Positions 31,892 through 40,610 of a stretch of DNA of 64,000 nucleotides are shown here, one piece after another (the stretch's first letter is position 1; every line of letters begins with the position of its first letter). Location: NCBI RefSeq assembly GCF_044465595.1, contig NZ_JBITLV010000001.1, positions 868,001 to 932,000 on the forward strand, given 5' to 3'. The translations under genes and the position numbers were made by a program. This stretch comes from Spongisporangium articulatum. Its GTDB lineage: Bacteria > Actinomycetota > Actinomycetes > Actinomycetales > Kineosporiaceae. The notes under the pieces were generated by a model, which saw only the letters and a program-made list of their open reading frames with translations, did no database searches and was not told the DNA's origin.

Positions 31892-32569
31892 TCAGCGCGC
31901 CCGGCGGCGCATCCGCTCGACGTCGATGAGCACGACGGCCCGCGCCTCGAGGCGCAGCCAACCCCGCGAGGCGAAGTCGGCCAACGCCTTGTTCACCGTC
32001 TCGCGGGAGGCGCCGACCAGCTGGGCCAGCTCCTCCTGGGTGAGGTCGTGCGCGACCCGCAGGCCGTCGTCCGTCGGCCGGCCGAACCGCTCCGACAGGT
32101 CGAGCAGGGCCTTCGCGACCCGCCCCGGGACGTCGGAGAAGACCAGGTCGGCCAGGGCCTCGTTGGTGCGGCGCAGGCGACGGGCCAGGGCCCGCAGCAG
32201 CTGGCGGGCGACATCGGGACGCCCGGTCAGCCAGGTCACCAGGTCGTCGGCGCCCAGGCCGATCAGCGACGTGTCGGCGACCGCGGTGGCGGTGGCGTTA
32301 CGCGGGCCCGGGTCGAACAACGACAGCTCGCCGAACATCTCGCCGGGGCCGAGGATCGCCAGCAGGTTCTCGCGGCCGTCACCCGAGGCGCGGCCGAGCT
32401 TCACCTTGCCCTCGACGATCACGTAGAGCCGGTCGCCCGGGTCGCCCTCGTGGAAGAGCACCTGCCCCCGGCCGATCTCGGCGCGACTCATCGTCGCCCG
32501 CAGAGCGTCGGCGGCCTCGTCGTCGAGCGCAGCGAACAGGGGCGCCTGACGCACGACGTCGTCGTCCAC
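31892..32569 (-). CDS. crp: Crp/Fnr-family regulator (cAMP receptor protein)
   Basis: A 225-residue protein from GTG 32,569, with an ideal GGAGG. The cyclic-nucleotide-binding roll includes 'GDRLYVIVEGKVKLG' and 'GEMFGELSLFDPGPRNATATAVADT', with the cAMP-contacting G-E-L-S-L and R-N-A-T segment. The C-terminal winged helix includes 'LTQEELAQLVGASRETVNKALADFASRGWL'. It is the Rv3676 counterpart. A Crp-like palindrome lies before the DUF485-actP operon at 57,949. Confidence 0.92.
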   Translation of the reverse strand: MDDDVVRQAPLFAALDDEAADALRATMSRAEIGRGQVLFHEGDPGDRLYVIVEGKVKLGRASGDGRENLLAILGPGEMFGELSLFDPGPRNATATAVADTSLIGLGADDLVTWLTGRPDVARQLLRALARRLRRTNEALADLVFSDVPGRVAKALLDLSERFGRPTDDGLRVAHDLTQEELAQLVGASRETVNKALADFASRGWLRLEARAVVLIDVERMRRRAR

Positions 32570-32809
32570 CGGTTTCCTCCATCATCCGTGGTCACGGGGG
32601 CCCCTCTCGGCCCGTCCGTGGCAGGGCTCACCCTGCGTAGGCATCCTGCCCTACCGGTGCACAGTCTGGTGCACGGATGCATCGGGACACACCCGAGGGG
32701 AGCACTGGGTGACCCACCCAGCGAGCGGAGCGAGCGCCGATCAGCATCGCACGCGCGAAAACGTGACAGCCAGTCATCTGAGGAAGGCAGCGAGTGCTGG
32801 TAAGTCCCC
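32570..32809. other. 240-bp region upstream of crp
   Basis: No gene is seen. GGTGCAC occurs twice (about 32,655-32,676) and a CTGGGTGACCCACCCAG dyad lies near 32,706-32,722. Neither has a full GTGA-N6-TCAC form, so Crp autoregulation cannot be claimed. The region should hold the crp promoter. Confidence 0.4.
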
Positions 32810-33223
32810 TCAGGCGGTGAGCCGGACCGACCCGACCCGGGCGCCGAGCACGCGCCCGGCCTCGTCGGCCAGCGCGTCGAGCGTGCGGCCGTAGGTCTCC
32901 AGGTCCGCCAGGGCGTGCCGCAGCCGCAGCAGCAGCCCGGTCTCGGCCAGCCGGTCCTCGCTGCGTGGGATCCCCAGCAGGTCACTCAGGCCGGAGGGCG
33001 GCGTGCAGGGTGTCCCGCAGATGACCTCCTCGGGCAGCGGATGCGGTTCCTCCAGGTCGGCGACCGAGGCCACGGCCAGGTCGATCCGGGCCGAGACCAG
33101 CCGGTGCCAGTGCTCGGCCTCGCGCTGCGCGGCGACCAGATCCCGGTGGGTCTGGGACAGCTCCTCGATGGGCATCGTCGAGAAGGACAGTGCGGTCGTC
33201 GGATCGGTCAGGCCGAAGGGCAT
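32810..33223 (-). CDS. Hypothetical helical protein
   Basis: A 137-residue protein from ATG 33,223 with AGGAG upstream. It is mostly helical: 'MPIEELSQTHRDLVAAQREAEHWHRLVSARIDLAV' and, after a proline-rich linker, 'ETGLLLRLRHALADLETYGRTLDALADEAG'. It is probably a coiled-coil dimer. A similar-length hypothetical lies between nth and crp in Streptomyces. A faint likeness to RsiG-type anti-sigma helices was seen but is not convincing. Confidence 0.6.
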   Translation of the reverse strand: MPFGLTDPTTALSFSTMPIEELSQTHRDLVAAQREAEHWHRLVSARIDLAVASVADLEEPHPLPEEVICGTPCTPPSGLSDLLGIPRSEDRLAETGLLLRLRHALADLETYGRTLDALADEAGRVLGARVGSVRLTA

Positions 33224-33395
33224 CTCGTCTCCTGTTCCGCGTGAAGGTCGTGTTCCCGGATGCGGGGAATTTCGTCGGCGCCCGGCTGTCGCTTGAGCGG
33301 GGGGCACGGTGCCTCACCCTGCTGGCGCACGGCACGGCGGCCGGCTCGAGGGTGGTCGCCGGACGCAACCCACGAGCCCCGTTTAGGCTGACCAG

Positions 33396-34136
33396 GTGAC
33401 CGGACGGACGGCGAAAACCGCCCTCGACATCAGCGGGGAGTCGCCGCTGGCGCGCACCCGTCGTGCGCGCCGGATCAACCGGCTCCTGACCGAGCGGTAC
33501 CCCGACGCCCACTGCGAGCTCGACTTCACCACGCCGTTGGAGCTGCTGGTCGCCACGATCCTGTCGGCGCAGACCACGGACGTGCGGGTCAATCAGGTCA
33601 CGCCCGAGCTGTTCCGCCGCTACCCCACCGCGGCCGCCTACGCCGGGGCCGACCGGGACGAGCTGGAGACCCTGCTGAAGCCGACGGGCTTCTTCCGGGC
33701 CAAGACGGACGCGGTGATGAAGCTCGGCGCCCGGTTGGTGGAGGACTTCGGCGGCGAGGTGCCGAACCGGATGGACAAACTGGTCACCCTGCCCGGGGTG
33801 GGCCGCAAGACCGCCAACGTGGTGCTCGGCAACGCCTTCGGGGTCCCCGGCCTGCCGGTGGACACGCACGTCGGGCGCCTGTCACGCCGGTTCGGCTGGA
33901 CGACGTCCGAGGATCCGGTGGAGATCGAGAAGGAGCTGTGCGCCCTCTTCCCCCGCAGCGAGTGGACGATGCTCTCGCACCGGGTGATCTTCCACGGCCG
34001 GCGGACCTGCCACGCCCGGAAGCCCGCCTGCGGCGCCTGCCCGGTCGCGGCGCTGTGCCCGAGCTACGGGGCGGGCGAGACCGACCCCGAGCGGGCGGTC
34101 AAGCTGGTCAAGGGACCGGTCGAGGTGTCTGGGTGA
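33396..34136 (+). CDS. nth: Endonuclease III, DNA glycosylase/AP lyase
   Basis: A 246-residue enzyme from GTG 33,396. The helix-hairpin-helix carries the catalytic Lys in 'LPGVGRKTANVV' (near 131-140), and the catalytic Asp is in 'VDTHVGRLSRR'. The 4Fe-4S site is C-x6-C-x2-C-x5-C near the C terminus. It removes oxidised pyrimidines in base-excision repair. Its stop overlaps the nudix GTG by 4 bp. The TlpA-like gene that separates them in M. tuberculosis (Rv3673c) is absent. Confidence 0.93.
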   Translation: MTGRTAKTALDISGESPLARTRRARRINRLLTERYPDAHCELDFTTPLELLVATILSAQTTDVRVNQVTPELFRRYPTAAAYAGADRDELETLLKPTGFFRAKTDAVMKLGARLVEDFGGEVPNRMDKLVTLPGVGRKTANVVLGNAFGVPGLPVDTHVGRLSRRFGWTTSEDPVEIEKELCALFPRSEWTMLSHRVIFHGRRTCHARKPACGACPVAALCPSYGAGETDPERAVKLVKGPVEVSG

Positions 34137-34891
34137 GCACGTCTGCTCAGCCGTACCCGGACGCGTCGCCCCCCGAGTGGTTCGTCCGGCTGGCCGGGAG
34201 GGTTTCGCAGCTGACCTTCCCGCAGCGGCCGCAGGAGGTGCTGCGGCAGCTGCCCACGTGGGACGAACCGCCTCGGCGCAGCGCCGTGTTGATCCTCTTC
34301 GGGTCATCGGAGAACGGGGACGACGTGCTGCTCACCCGGCGGGCCGCCACCCTGCGTTCGCACGCGGGTCAGGTGGCGTTCCCGGGGGGACGGATCGAGC
34401 CGGACGACGCGGGCCCGGCCGACGCGGCCCTGCGGGAGGCGTGGGAGGAGACGGGGCTGGACCCGGCGGGCGTCGACGTCCACGGAGTCGGTGGTGACCT
34501 GCACGTCGCGGTGACCAACTTCGTGGTCGAACCCGTGCTGGGCTGGTGGCGCACGCCCTCGCCGGTCGCCCCCGTCGACCCGGCGGAGGTGGAGGCCGTG
34601 GTCCGGGTGCCCGTCGCGGAGCTGGCCGACCCGGCCAACCGGTTCACCGTCCGGCACCCGAGCGGCTACGAGGGGGCCGGGTTCGAGGCGTCCGGGCTGT
34701 TCGTCTGGGGTTTCACCGCCGGGGTGCTGGACGCCGTCCTCGAGTTGGCCGGGCTGACCCGGCCCTGGGACCGGGACCGGACCGTCCCGCTGGACGCCGC
34801 ACGGGCAGGGGCGACCCGCTACGACTCGGTCGATGCTGCGGGCGCCGACGCCGTGGCCGAGGACGCCGTCGAGGAGCAGGTGCCCGAGTGA
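34133..34891 (+). CDS. Nudix hydrolase, CoA-pyrophosphatase-like (Rv3672c counterpart)
   Basis: A 252-residue protein. The Nudix region reads 'VAFPGGRIEPDD' followed by 'ALREAWEETGLD'. The spacing fits the NudL/CoA-diphosphatase group, preceded by a 'LLTRRAATLRSHAGQ' segment typical of it. GTG 34,133 is coupled to nth upstream and its own stop is coupled to marP downstream. It probably hydrolyses CoA or related nucleotides. Confidence 0.87.
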   Translation: MSTSAQPYPDASPPEWFVRLAGRVSQLTFPQRPQEVLRQLPTWDEPPRRSAVLILFGSSENGDDVLLTRRAATLRSHAGQVAFPGGRIEPDDAGPADAALREAWEETGLDPAGVDVHGVGGDLHVAVTNFVVEPVLGWWRTPSPVAPVDPAEVEAVVRVPVAELADPANRFTVRHPSGYEGAGFEASGLFVWGFTAGVLDAVLELAGLTRPWDRDRTVPLDAARAGATRYDSVDAAGADAVAEDAVEEQVPE

Positions 34892-36066
34892 TCGATCTCG
34901 TGCTGCTCGCCCTACTAATCGCCTATGCGGTCTCCGGGTTCCGTCAGGGCGTGGTGATCGGCCTGCTGTCGCTGGGCGGTTTCGTGGGGGGCGCCGTGCT
35001 GGCGATCTGGCTGGTCCCGCGCCTGGTGTCCGGTCTGGAGGAGGGGCCGCAGCGGTCGTTCGTCGTGCTGGTCGCGGTGATCGTGGCCGCCTGGACCGGA
35101 CAGTTCGCGGGCGCCCTGCTCGGCGGCCGGCTGCGCGAGTCGATCCCGAAGGGGCCGCTGGCCCTGGTCGACCACGTCGCCGGCGGCCTGGCCGGGCTGG
35201 TCGCGGTGTCCCTGGTGCTGTGGTTCGTCGCGGGGGCGATCCGGGGTGGGCCGTCCGAGGCGCTGTCGAAGATGGTCGGGCGCTCCGAGGTGATCAAGGC
35301 CATCGACTCGGTGGTGCCGGCCCAGTTCGACGGGGTGGCCGACAGCTTCCGTTCCGCGGTGGGCGGTTCGGCCTTCCCCCGGGTGTTCTCGGGGTTCGGC
35401 GCCGAGAACATCGTGCCCGTCGACCCGCCCGACGACGCGGTCACGAGTTCGGACGCCGTCCGGCGGGCCCGCGGTGGCATCGTGAAGATCACCGGCGCCG
35501 CCAACTGCTCCCGCGGCCAGGAGGGCAGCGGGTTCGTCGTCGCGCCCGGCCGCGTCGTCACCAACGCGCACGTCGTCGCCGGCGTGACCAGTCCCGAGGT
35601 GCAGGTGCGGGGCGTCGGCCGGCGCTACCAGGCGCGCGTCGTCCTGTTCGACCCCCGCCGCGACATCGCCGTCCTGGCGGTGCCCGGACTGCCGGCCAAG
35701 ACCCTCGACCTCGGGGCCGACCAGGCCCGCGGCGACTCGGCCGTGGTGGCCGGGTTCCCCAACGACGGGCCGTTCACCGTCGACGCGGCTCGCGTCCGGC
35801 AGGTGCTGAAGGCGCGGGGCGTCGACATCTACGGCAAGACGGACACGGTCCGCAGCGTCTACTCGCTGTACGCCACCGTTGAGCCCGGCAACTCGGGCGG
35901 GCCGCTGCTCGACTCGCGCGGCGACGTCGTGGGCGTGGTGTTCGCGAAGTCGCTGGACGACGACCGGACGGCGTACGCGCTGACCATGACCGAGGCGCGC
36001 AGCACGATCGAGAAGGGCGTGAACTCGTCCACGCCCGTCGGCCGCACGTCCTGCACCGCCGGTTAG
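34888..36066 (+). CDS. marP: Membrane-anchored periplasmic serine protease, MarP-like
   Basis: A 392-residue protein from GTG 34,888. Four membrane helices lie within residues 1-120 (CvpA-like region), followed by a chymotrypsin-fold protease. The triad is His228 ('TNAHVV'), Asp259 ('RRDIAVL') and Ser336 ('GNSGGP'). Cys207 and Cys389 match the disulphide that controls MarP activity in M. tuberculosis Rv3671c, a protease required for acid resistance. It is coupled to the nudix gene upstream and overlaps the convergent hydrolase by 4 bp. Confidence 0.92.
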   Translation: MIDLVLLALLIAYAVSGFRQGVVIGLLSLGGFVGGAVLAIWLVPRLVSGLEEGPQRSFVVLVAVIVAAWTGQFAGALLGGRLRESIPKGPLALVDHVAGGLAGLVAVSLVLWFVAGAIRGGPSEALSKMVGRSEVIKAIDSVVPAQFDGVADSFRSAVGGSAFPRVFSGFGAENIVPVDPPDDAVTSSDAVRRARGGIVKITGAANCSRGQEGSGFVVAPGRVVTNAHVVAGVTSPEVQVRGVGRRYQARVVLFDPRRDIAVLAVPGLPAKTLDLGADQARGDSAVVAGFPNDGPFTVDAARVRQVLKARGVDIYGKTDTVRSVYSLYATVEPGNSGGPLLDSRGDVVGVVFAKSLDDDRTAYALTMTEARSTIEKGVNSSTPVGRTSCTAG

Positions 36067-36965
36067 AGGGTCTTCAGCCACCCCACCAGGGCCTCGGTCA
36101 CCTCGGCCGGGGCCTCCTCGGGCAGGTAGTGCCCCGCGTGCGGCACCAACCGCCAGGTCAGCGGGGCCGCGACCCGGGCGTGGGAGGCCTGCGCGGTGCC
36201 GGTCAGCACGAACGGGTCGAGGCCGCCGTGCAGGTGCAGCACCGGGACGGCGACCGGCGCCTCGACCGCGGCCGCGAACCGGCGCCCGTCGCTGCGCGGT
36301 ACCGAGCGCATCACCCAGCGGAACGCCTCCAGCGCCGAGTGGGCCACGAACGGCACCCGCATCGCCCGCCGATAGGTGTCGAGTTCGTCGCGGTCGGGGA
36401 ACCGGGTGGCCGACCAGCGCCGCAGCAGGTCGCGCACGCCGTCGCCGCCGGTCAGCTGCCGTTCCGGGCGGACCGGCAGCTGGAACCCGAGCACCGGCGT
36501 CCAGGCGCGCCGCTGCCCCGGGTCACGGGCCAGCGCCGTACGCAGGGTCAAGGGGTGGGCCATCGAGACCGCCGCCACCGCCCGGGTCACGCCCGGCTGC
36601 AGGCCCGGCATCGACCAGGCCAGCCAGCCGCCCCAGTCGTGCCCGACCACCACGGCCTCGGCCTCTCCGAGCGACCGGACGACGCCCGCCACGTCGGCGC
36701 ACATGGTCGCCGGGTCGTACCCGCGGGGTGGCTTGTCGCTGGCGCCGTAGCCCCGCAGGTCCATCGCCGCGACCCGGTACCCGGCGTCCACGAGCGGTTC
36801 GAGCTGGTGTCGCCACGCCCACCAGAACTGCGGGAACCCGTGCAGCAGCAGCACGAGCGGGCCTGATCCGGCCTCCACCACGTGGAAGCGGGCGCCGTTG
36901 GCCGCGACGAAGCGGTGCTGCCAGGGCCCCTCGATGAGGGTCTCGGCCTCGTCGGTGACGTCCAA
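36063..36965 (-). CDS. Alpha/beta hydrolase, epoxide-hydrolase-like (EphE counterpart)
   Basis: A 300-residue enzyme. It has the oxyanion motif 'LLHGFPQFWWAW' (residues 40-51), the nucleophile Asp110 in 'VVGHDWGGWLAW', an acid in 'LHGGLDPFV' and the histidine in 'PHAGHYLPEEAP'. An Asp nucleophile in G-H-D-W-G-G with H-G-F-P-x-x-W is characteristic of epoxide hydrolases. It matches Rv3670 (ephE) by position beside marP. The start is a TTG at 36,965. Confidence 0.87.
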   Translation of the reverse strand: MDVTDEAETLIEGPWQHRFVAANGARFHVVEAGSGPLVLLLHGFPQFWWAWRHQLEPLVDAGYRVAAMDLRGYGASDKPPRGYDPATMCADVAGVVRSLGEAEAVVVGHDWGGWLAWSMPGLQPGVTRAVAAVSMAHPLTLRTALARDPGQRRAWTPVLGFQLPVRPERQLTGGDGVRDLLRRWSATRFPDRDELDTYRRAMRVPFVAHSALEAFRWVMRSVPRSDGRRFAAAVEAPVAVPVLHLHGGLDPFVLTGTAQASHARVAAPLTWRLVPHAGHYLPEEAPAEVTEALVGWLKTL

Positions 36966-36972
36966 TGCGACC

Positions 36973-37368
36973 TCAGGTCGTCGTGGGGGCCTTCCGGCCG
37001 CGGACGGCGGCGAGGGTCGCCTTGGTGGAGGTGATGGCCTTCTCGGGCGGGCGGATCTTCTTCAGCTGCAGCACGCCGAGACCCGCCACGATGCCCGCCA
37101 GCAGGAGCAGGACCACGGTGATGATCAGGAACGACAACCACTCCGACAGCCCGGCCGCGTGCAGGCCGTAGCCGGCCGTGACCAGCAGGGTGATCAGCGA
37201 GAAGAAGGCGAACGTCCCAGCTGCGACGAACATCGCCCCGCCGACGGCCCCGCGCACGACGTCGTCCTTCACCTCGGCCTTGGCCAGGGCGATCTCGTAC
37301 CGGACCAGCGCCGAGAGGTCCTCGCTGGCCTCGGTGACGAGCTGGCCGAGAGTCCGTTCCTCGGGCAT
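36973..37368 (-). CDS. Phage-holin-family (Actino_Holin_E) membrane protein
   Basis: A 131-residue protein from ATG 37,368 with GGAGG. A cytosolic amphipathic N-terminal helix ('LGQLVTEASEDLSALVRYEIALAKAEVK') precedes two membrane helices (about 45-70 and 82-106). The tail is lysine-rich. This is the Rv3669-type 'putative Actinobacterial Holin-X' family, which despite its name is chromosomal and of unknown role. It is 7 bp upstream of the EphE-like gene and co-directional. Confidence 0.82.
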   Translation of the reverse strand: MPEERTLGQLVTEASEDLSALVRYEIALAKAEVKDDVVRGAVGGAMFVAAGTFAFFSLITLLVTAGYGLHAAGLSEWLSFLIITVVLLLLAGIVAGLGVLQLKKIRPPEKAITSTKATLAAVRGRKAPTTT

Positions 37369-37436
37369 GAGGCCTCCTGCTCCGGTTGCGATGGCGATGT
37401 GGGCGTCGCCGCAGACCACGACGGTCCGGTCAGAGC

Positions 37437-38648
37437 CTATTGGGTGCCGGTGGTGTGCGCCGAGGCGAGTTGTTCACGGTGGCGGCGGTTGCGCCGGACG
37501 AGCACCACCGAGGCGAGGGCGCCGGCCAGGAGCGAGGCCGCCAGCACGGCCAGCCGCACGCGTTCGGCCCGTTCGGCGTCGTCGAAGGCCAGCTCGCCGA
37601 TCAGGAGCGACACGGTGAAACCGATCCCGGCCAGCAGGGCGGCCCCGGCGACGTCGCTCCAGCCCAGCTCGGGGTCGAGTTCGGCCCGGGTGAAGCGCGC
37701 GGTCAGCCACGTCCCGCCCAGCACCCCGACCCCCTTGCCCGCCACGAGGGCGACGACGACGCCGAGCGTGACCGGGTCGTCGAGCGCCGCCCGCAGCACC
37801 CCGCCGTCCACCGTGACCCCGGCCGCGGCGAAGGCGAAGAGGGGCACGGCGACGCCCGCCGAGACGGGGCGCAGCACGTGTTCCAGATGCTCGGCGGCCG
37901 CGTGCCGTCCCGCCGCCGGGACGGTCAAGGCCAGCAGGACGCCGGCGACCGTCGCGTGCACCCCCGACGCGTGCACCAGCGCCCACGTCGTCAGGGCGAG
38001 CGGCCACAGCAGCCACCAGTGCCCGCGACCGGCCCGGACCAGCCCGGCGAAGGCGGCCAGCGGGACGGCGGCCACCAGAAGGGGGGTCCAGGAGAGGTGG
38101 TCGGAGTACGCGATCGCGATGATCGTGATGGCGATCAGGTCGTCCACCACGGCCAGCGTGAGCAGGAACGACCGCAGGGCGCTGGGCAGGTGGCTGCCGA
38201 GCACGGCCAGGACGGCGAGCGCGAACGCGATGTCGGTGGCCACCGGCACCGCCCAGCCGCTGCGGGCCGAGGCGTCCTGCCACGTCACCCCCAGGTACAG
38301 GACGGCGGGCAGCGCCACCCCCGCGACCGCGGCGACGACCGGGACGACGGCCCGCCCCGGGTCGCGCAGGTCGCCGACCACCAGCTCGCGCTTGAGTTCG
38401 AGCCCGGCGACGAAGAAGAAGATCGCCAGCAGCCCGTCGGCGGCCCAGGCGGACAGGTCGAGGTCGAGGTGCAGCCGGGCGGGCCCGACGGTCTGCTCGA
38501 GCAGGGCGTGGTAGCCGTCCGACCAGGGGGAATTGGCCCAGCCGAGGCCGACGAGAGCGCCGATCAGCAGCAGGAAACCGCCGGTGGTCTCGGTCCGCAG
38601 GATCTCGGCGACCGTGCGGTCGTCGCTGCGGGAGAACAGTTTTCGCAT
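37437..38648 (-). CDS. nhaA: Na+/H+ antiporter NhaA
   Basis: A 403-residue membrane protein with about 12 helices. The NhaA signature is plain: 'FFFVAGLELKRELVVGDLRD', 'WAVPVATDIAFALAVLAVLG' and the paired aspartates in 'LAVVDDL', with 'GIGFTVSLLIGELAF' near the end. It exchanges sodium for protons. It starts 1 bp after the upstream permease stop and so belongs to a CBS-permease-nhaA operon. Confidence 0.93.
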   Translation of the reverse strand: MRKLFSRSDDRTVAEILRTETTGGFLLLIGALVGLGWANSPWSDGYHALLEQTVGPARLHLDLDLSAWAADGLLAIFFFVAGLELKRELVVGDLRDPGRAVVPVVAAVAGVALPAVLYLGVTWQDASARSGWAVPVATDIAFALAVLAVLGSHLPSALRSFLLTLAVVDDLIAITIIAIAYSDHLSWTPLLVAAVPLAAFAGLVRAGRGHWWLLWPLALTTWALVHASGVHATVAGVLLALTVPAAGRHAAAEHLEHVLRPVSAGVAVPLFAFAAAGVTVDGGVLRAALDDPVTLGVVVALVAGKGVGVLGGTWLTARFTRAELDPELGWSDVAGAALLAGIGFTVSLLIGELAFDDAERAERVRLAVLAASLLAGALASVVLVRRNRRHREQLASAHTTGTQ

Positions 38649-38649
38649 G

Positions 38650-39948
38650 TCAACCGCCCAGCACGAAGTAGCGCAGCCACAGGTACGGCCAGCACAGCGT
38701 CACCGTGACCGCCGTGACCACCAGCCCGTACTTCGTGAACTGCCAGAACGAGATCGGGTGCCCGTTGCGGGCCGCGATGCCGGTGACCACCACGTTCGCG
38801 CTCGCCCCGACGGCCGTCGCGTTGCCGCCCAGGTCGGCGCCCAGCGCCAGCGCCCACCACAGGGCGTGGGCCTCGCCGGGCGGAGCCTTCTCGACCAGGT
38901 CGGCGACCAGCGGCGCCATCGTGGCCACGTACGGGATGTTGTCGACGATCCCCGACAGCACCGCCGACCCGAACAGCAGGCCCGTGGCGGCGACCAGGTA
39001 GTGATCCCCGACCGCGTCGGTGGCCAGCCGACCCAACTCCTCGATGACGCCGGTGTGCACGAGCCCGCCGACCATCACGAACAGGCCCATGAAGAAGACC
39101 AGGGTCTCCCACTCGACCTCGGCCAGGAAGTCCTCGCTGCCCAGCCGGGACACCACCACGGCGGCCCCGGCCCCGAGCAGCGCCACGACCGACGGCTCGA
39201 GGTGGATCACGCTGTGCAGGGTGAAACCGGCCAGGACGAAGGCGAGCACGACGAGCACCCGGACCAGGAGCTTCGGGTCGGTGATCGCCTCGCGCTCCTC
39301 CAGCGCCATCACCCGCTGCACGCGCTCCGGGTCGTACCGGAAGGCCGACCGGAACATCACCCGGCTCAGCAGCACGAAGACGATCATCAGGATCACGACG
39401 AGGGGGGCCAGGTTGAGGACGAAGTCGTTGAACGACAGCCCCGACCGGCTGGCGATGATGATGTTCGGCGGGTCGCCGATCAGGGTGGCCGTCCCGCCGA
39501 CGTTGCTGGCCATGGCCTCCGCGATCAGGAACGGCACCGGCGGCAGGCCCAGCCGCTCGCAGATCAGCAGGGTGACCGGAGCGATCAGCAGCACGGTGGT
39601 GACGTTGTCGAGCAGCGCCGAGGCGACGGCCGTGATCACGAGAAGCAGGACGAGGACCCGGTAGGGGCGGCCCCGCGCGCGTTTGGCCGCCCAGATGGCC
39701 AGGAACTGGAAGACCCCCGTCTGGCGCAGGACGCCGACGATGATCATCATCCCCAGCAGCAGGAAGACGACGTTCCAGTCGATCCCCGACTCCTCGGAGA
39801 AGAACGCCGACTCCGACGTGGCCGCCCCGATCAGCACCATGGCCGCCGCCCCACCCAGCGCGGCGTAGAGCCGGTGCACCCATTCGGTGGCGATCAGTAC
39901 GTAGGCGGAGGCGAAGACCGCGACGGCCAGCCAGGCCTGCAGGCTCAC
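38650..39948 (-). CDS. ArsB/NhaD-superfamily ion permease
   Basis: A 432-residue membrane protein of about 11 helices from GTG 39,948. 'FLLLGMMIIVGVLRQTGVFQ', 'ALLDNVTTVLLIAPVTLLIC', 'NVGGTATLIGDPPNIIIA' and the second-half repeat 'LSGIVDNIPYVATMAPLV' and 'GADLGGNATAVGASANVV' are typical of the citrate/arsenite/NhaD permeases. Together with nhaA it suggests sodium or anion homeostasis rather than arsenic export. It overlaps the CBS gene (GTGA). Confidence 0.85.
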   Translation of the reverse strand: MSLQAWLAVAVFASAYVLIATEWVHRLYAALGGAAAMVLIGAATSESAFFSEESGIDWNVVFLLLGMMIIVGVLRQTGVFQFLAIWAAKRARGRPYRVLVLLLVITAVASALLDNVTTVLLIAPVTLLICERLGLPPVPFLIAEAMASNVGGTATLIGDPPNIIIASRSGLSFNDFVLNLAPLVVILMIVFVLLSRVMFRSAFRYDPERVQRVMALEEREAITDPKLLVRVLVVLAFVLAGFTLHSVIHLEPSVVALLGAGAAVVVSRLGSEDFLAEVEWETLVFFMGLFVMVGGLVHTGVIEELGRLATDAVGDHYLVAATGLLFGSAVLSGIVDNIPYVATMAPLVADLVEKAPPGEAHALWWALALGADLGGNATAVGASANVVVTGIAARNGHPISFWQFTKYGLVVTAVTVTLCWPYLWLRYFVLGG

Positions 39949-40466
39949 TGCGGCCCGTCCCCGACGGCGCCGTCCTCCAGCGTGCGGCCGGTGCCGTCGG
40001 TGCCCGCGCCGCCGTACTCGAGCAGGGCCGCGGCCAGCCGGGCGAGCGTGACCACGCCGTGGTATTCGCCGCCCCGGCCGCGCACCAGCACCAGCGGGGT
40101 CGACTCCTCCCACATGGCGGCGGCGATCTCGATCACCGTGTCCTCCGGGAGGACGGTGACCACCCGGCGGGTGGTGAGCTGCTCGGCGTCCCGCAGTTCG
40201 CCCAGCCGGTGCTCGCGCATGCTGCCGAACTGTTCGCCCGCTCCGGCCTCGTCGTAGACGTGGGCCAGGTTCGGGTCGTCGAGGACGTACTGCGGGACGA
40301 CGACCCGCAGCAGTTGTGGCCCGGGCACCACGGCCGCGGGGACGCCGTCGGGGTCGGCGACGACCAGGCCGCTGAGCCGGTGCTCGGCGAGGATCTGGAC
40401 GGCGCTCAGCGCATCGGTCTCCCAGGTGACCAGGGGGACCTGCTCGACGAGGTCGAGAGCCTTCAC
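39945..40466 (-). CDS. Two-CBS-domain protein
   Basis: A 173-residue protein from GTG 40,466 (AGGAG upstream). Two CBS modules are visible: 'VPLVTWETDALSAVQILAEHRLSGLVVADPDG' and 'RRVVTVLPEDTVIEIAAAMWEESTPLVLV'. CBS pairs bind adenine nucleotides and often gate transporters. It is the first gene of the permease-nhaA operon and so probably regulates those transporters. Confidence 0.85.
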   Translation of the reverse strand: MKALDLVEQVPLVTWETDALSAVQILAEHRLSGLVVADPDGVPAAVVPGPQLLRVVVPQYVLDDPNLAHVYDEAGAGEQFGSMREHRLGELRDAEQLTTRRVVTVLPEDTVIEIAAAMWEESTPLVLVRGRGGEYHGVVTLARLAAALLEYGGAGTDGTGRTLEDGAVGDGPQ

Positions 40467-40610
40467 GGCGTGCTCCTGTCCGAACTTGTCGAGGGCATGA
40501 CGAACCTGCCGCCGACCAGACTTCCCGGCACACCAGACACCCAGGGTAGCCGGTGGCAGGGTGATCGCAGGTGGGACCGCATCCGGACGACCGCCCGGGG
40601 GAGGGGAACC

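Noticed and set aside
32570..32809. Crp autoregulatory site before crp
   Set aside because: Only partial TGAC and GTGCAC repeats are present; no GTGA-N6-TCAC.
32810..33223. Likeness of the helical hypothetical protein to RsiG, the c-di-GMP-dependent anti-sigma factor
   Set aside because: The E-x3-S-x2-R-x3-Q-x3-D c-di-GMP motif cannot be matched in either helix.
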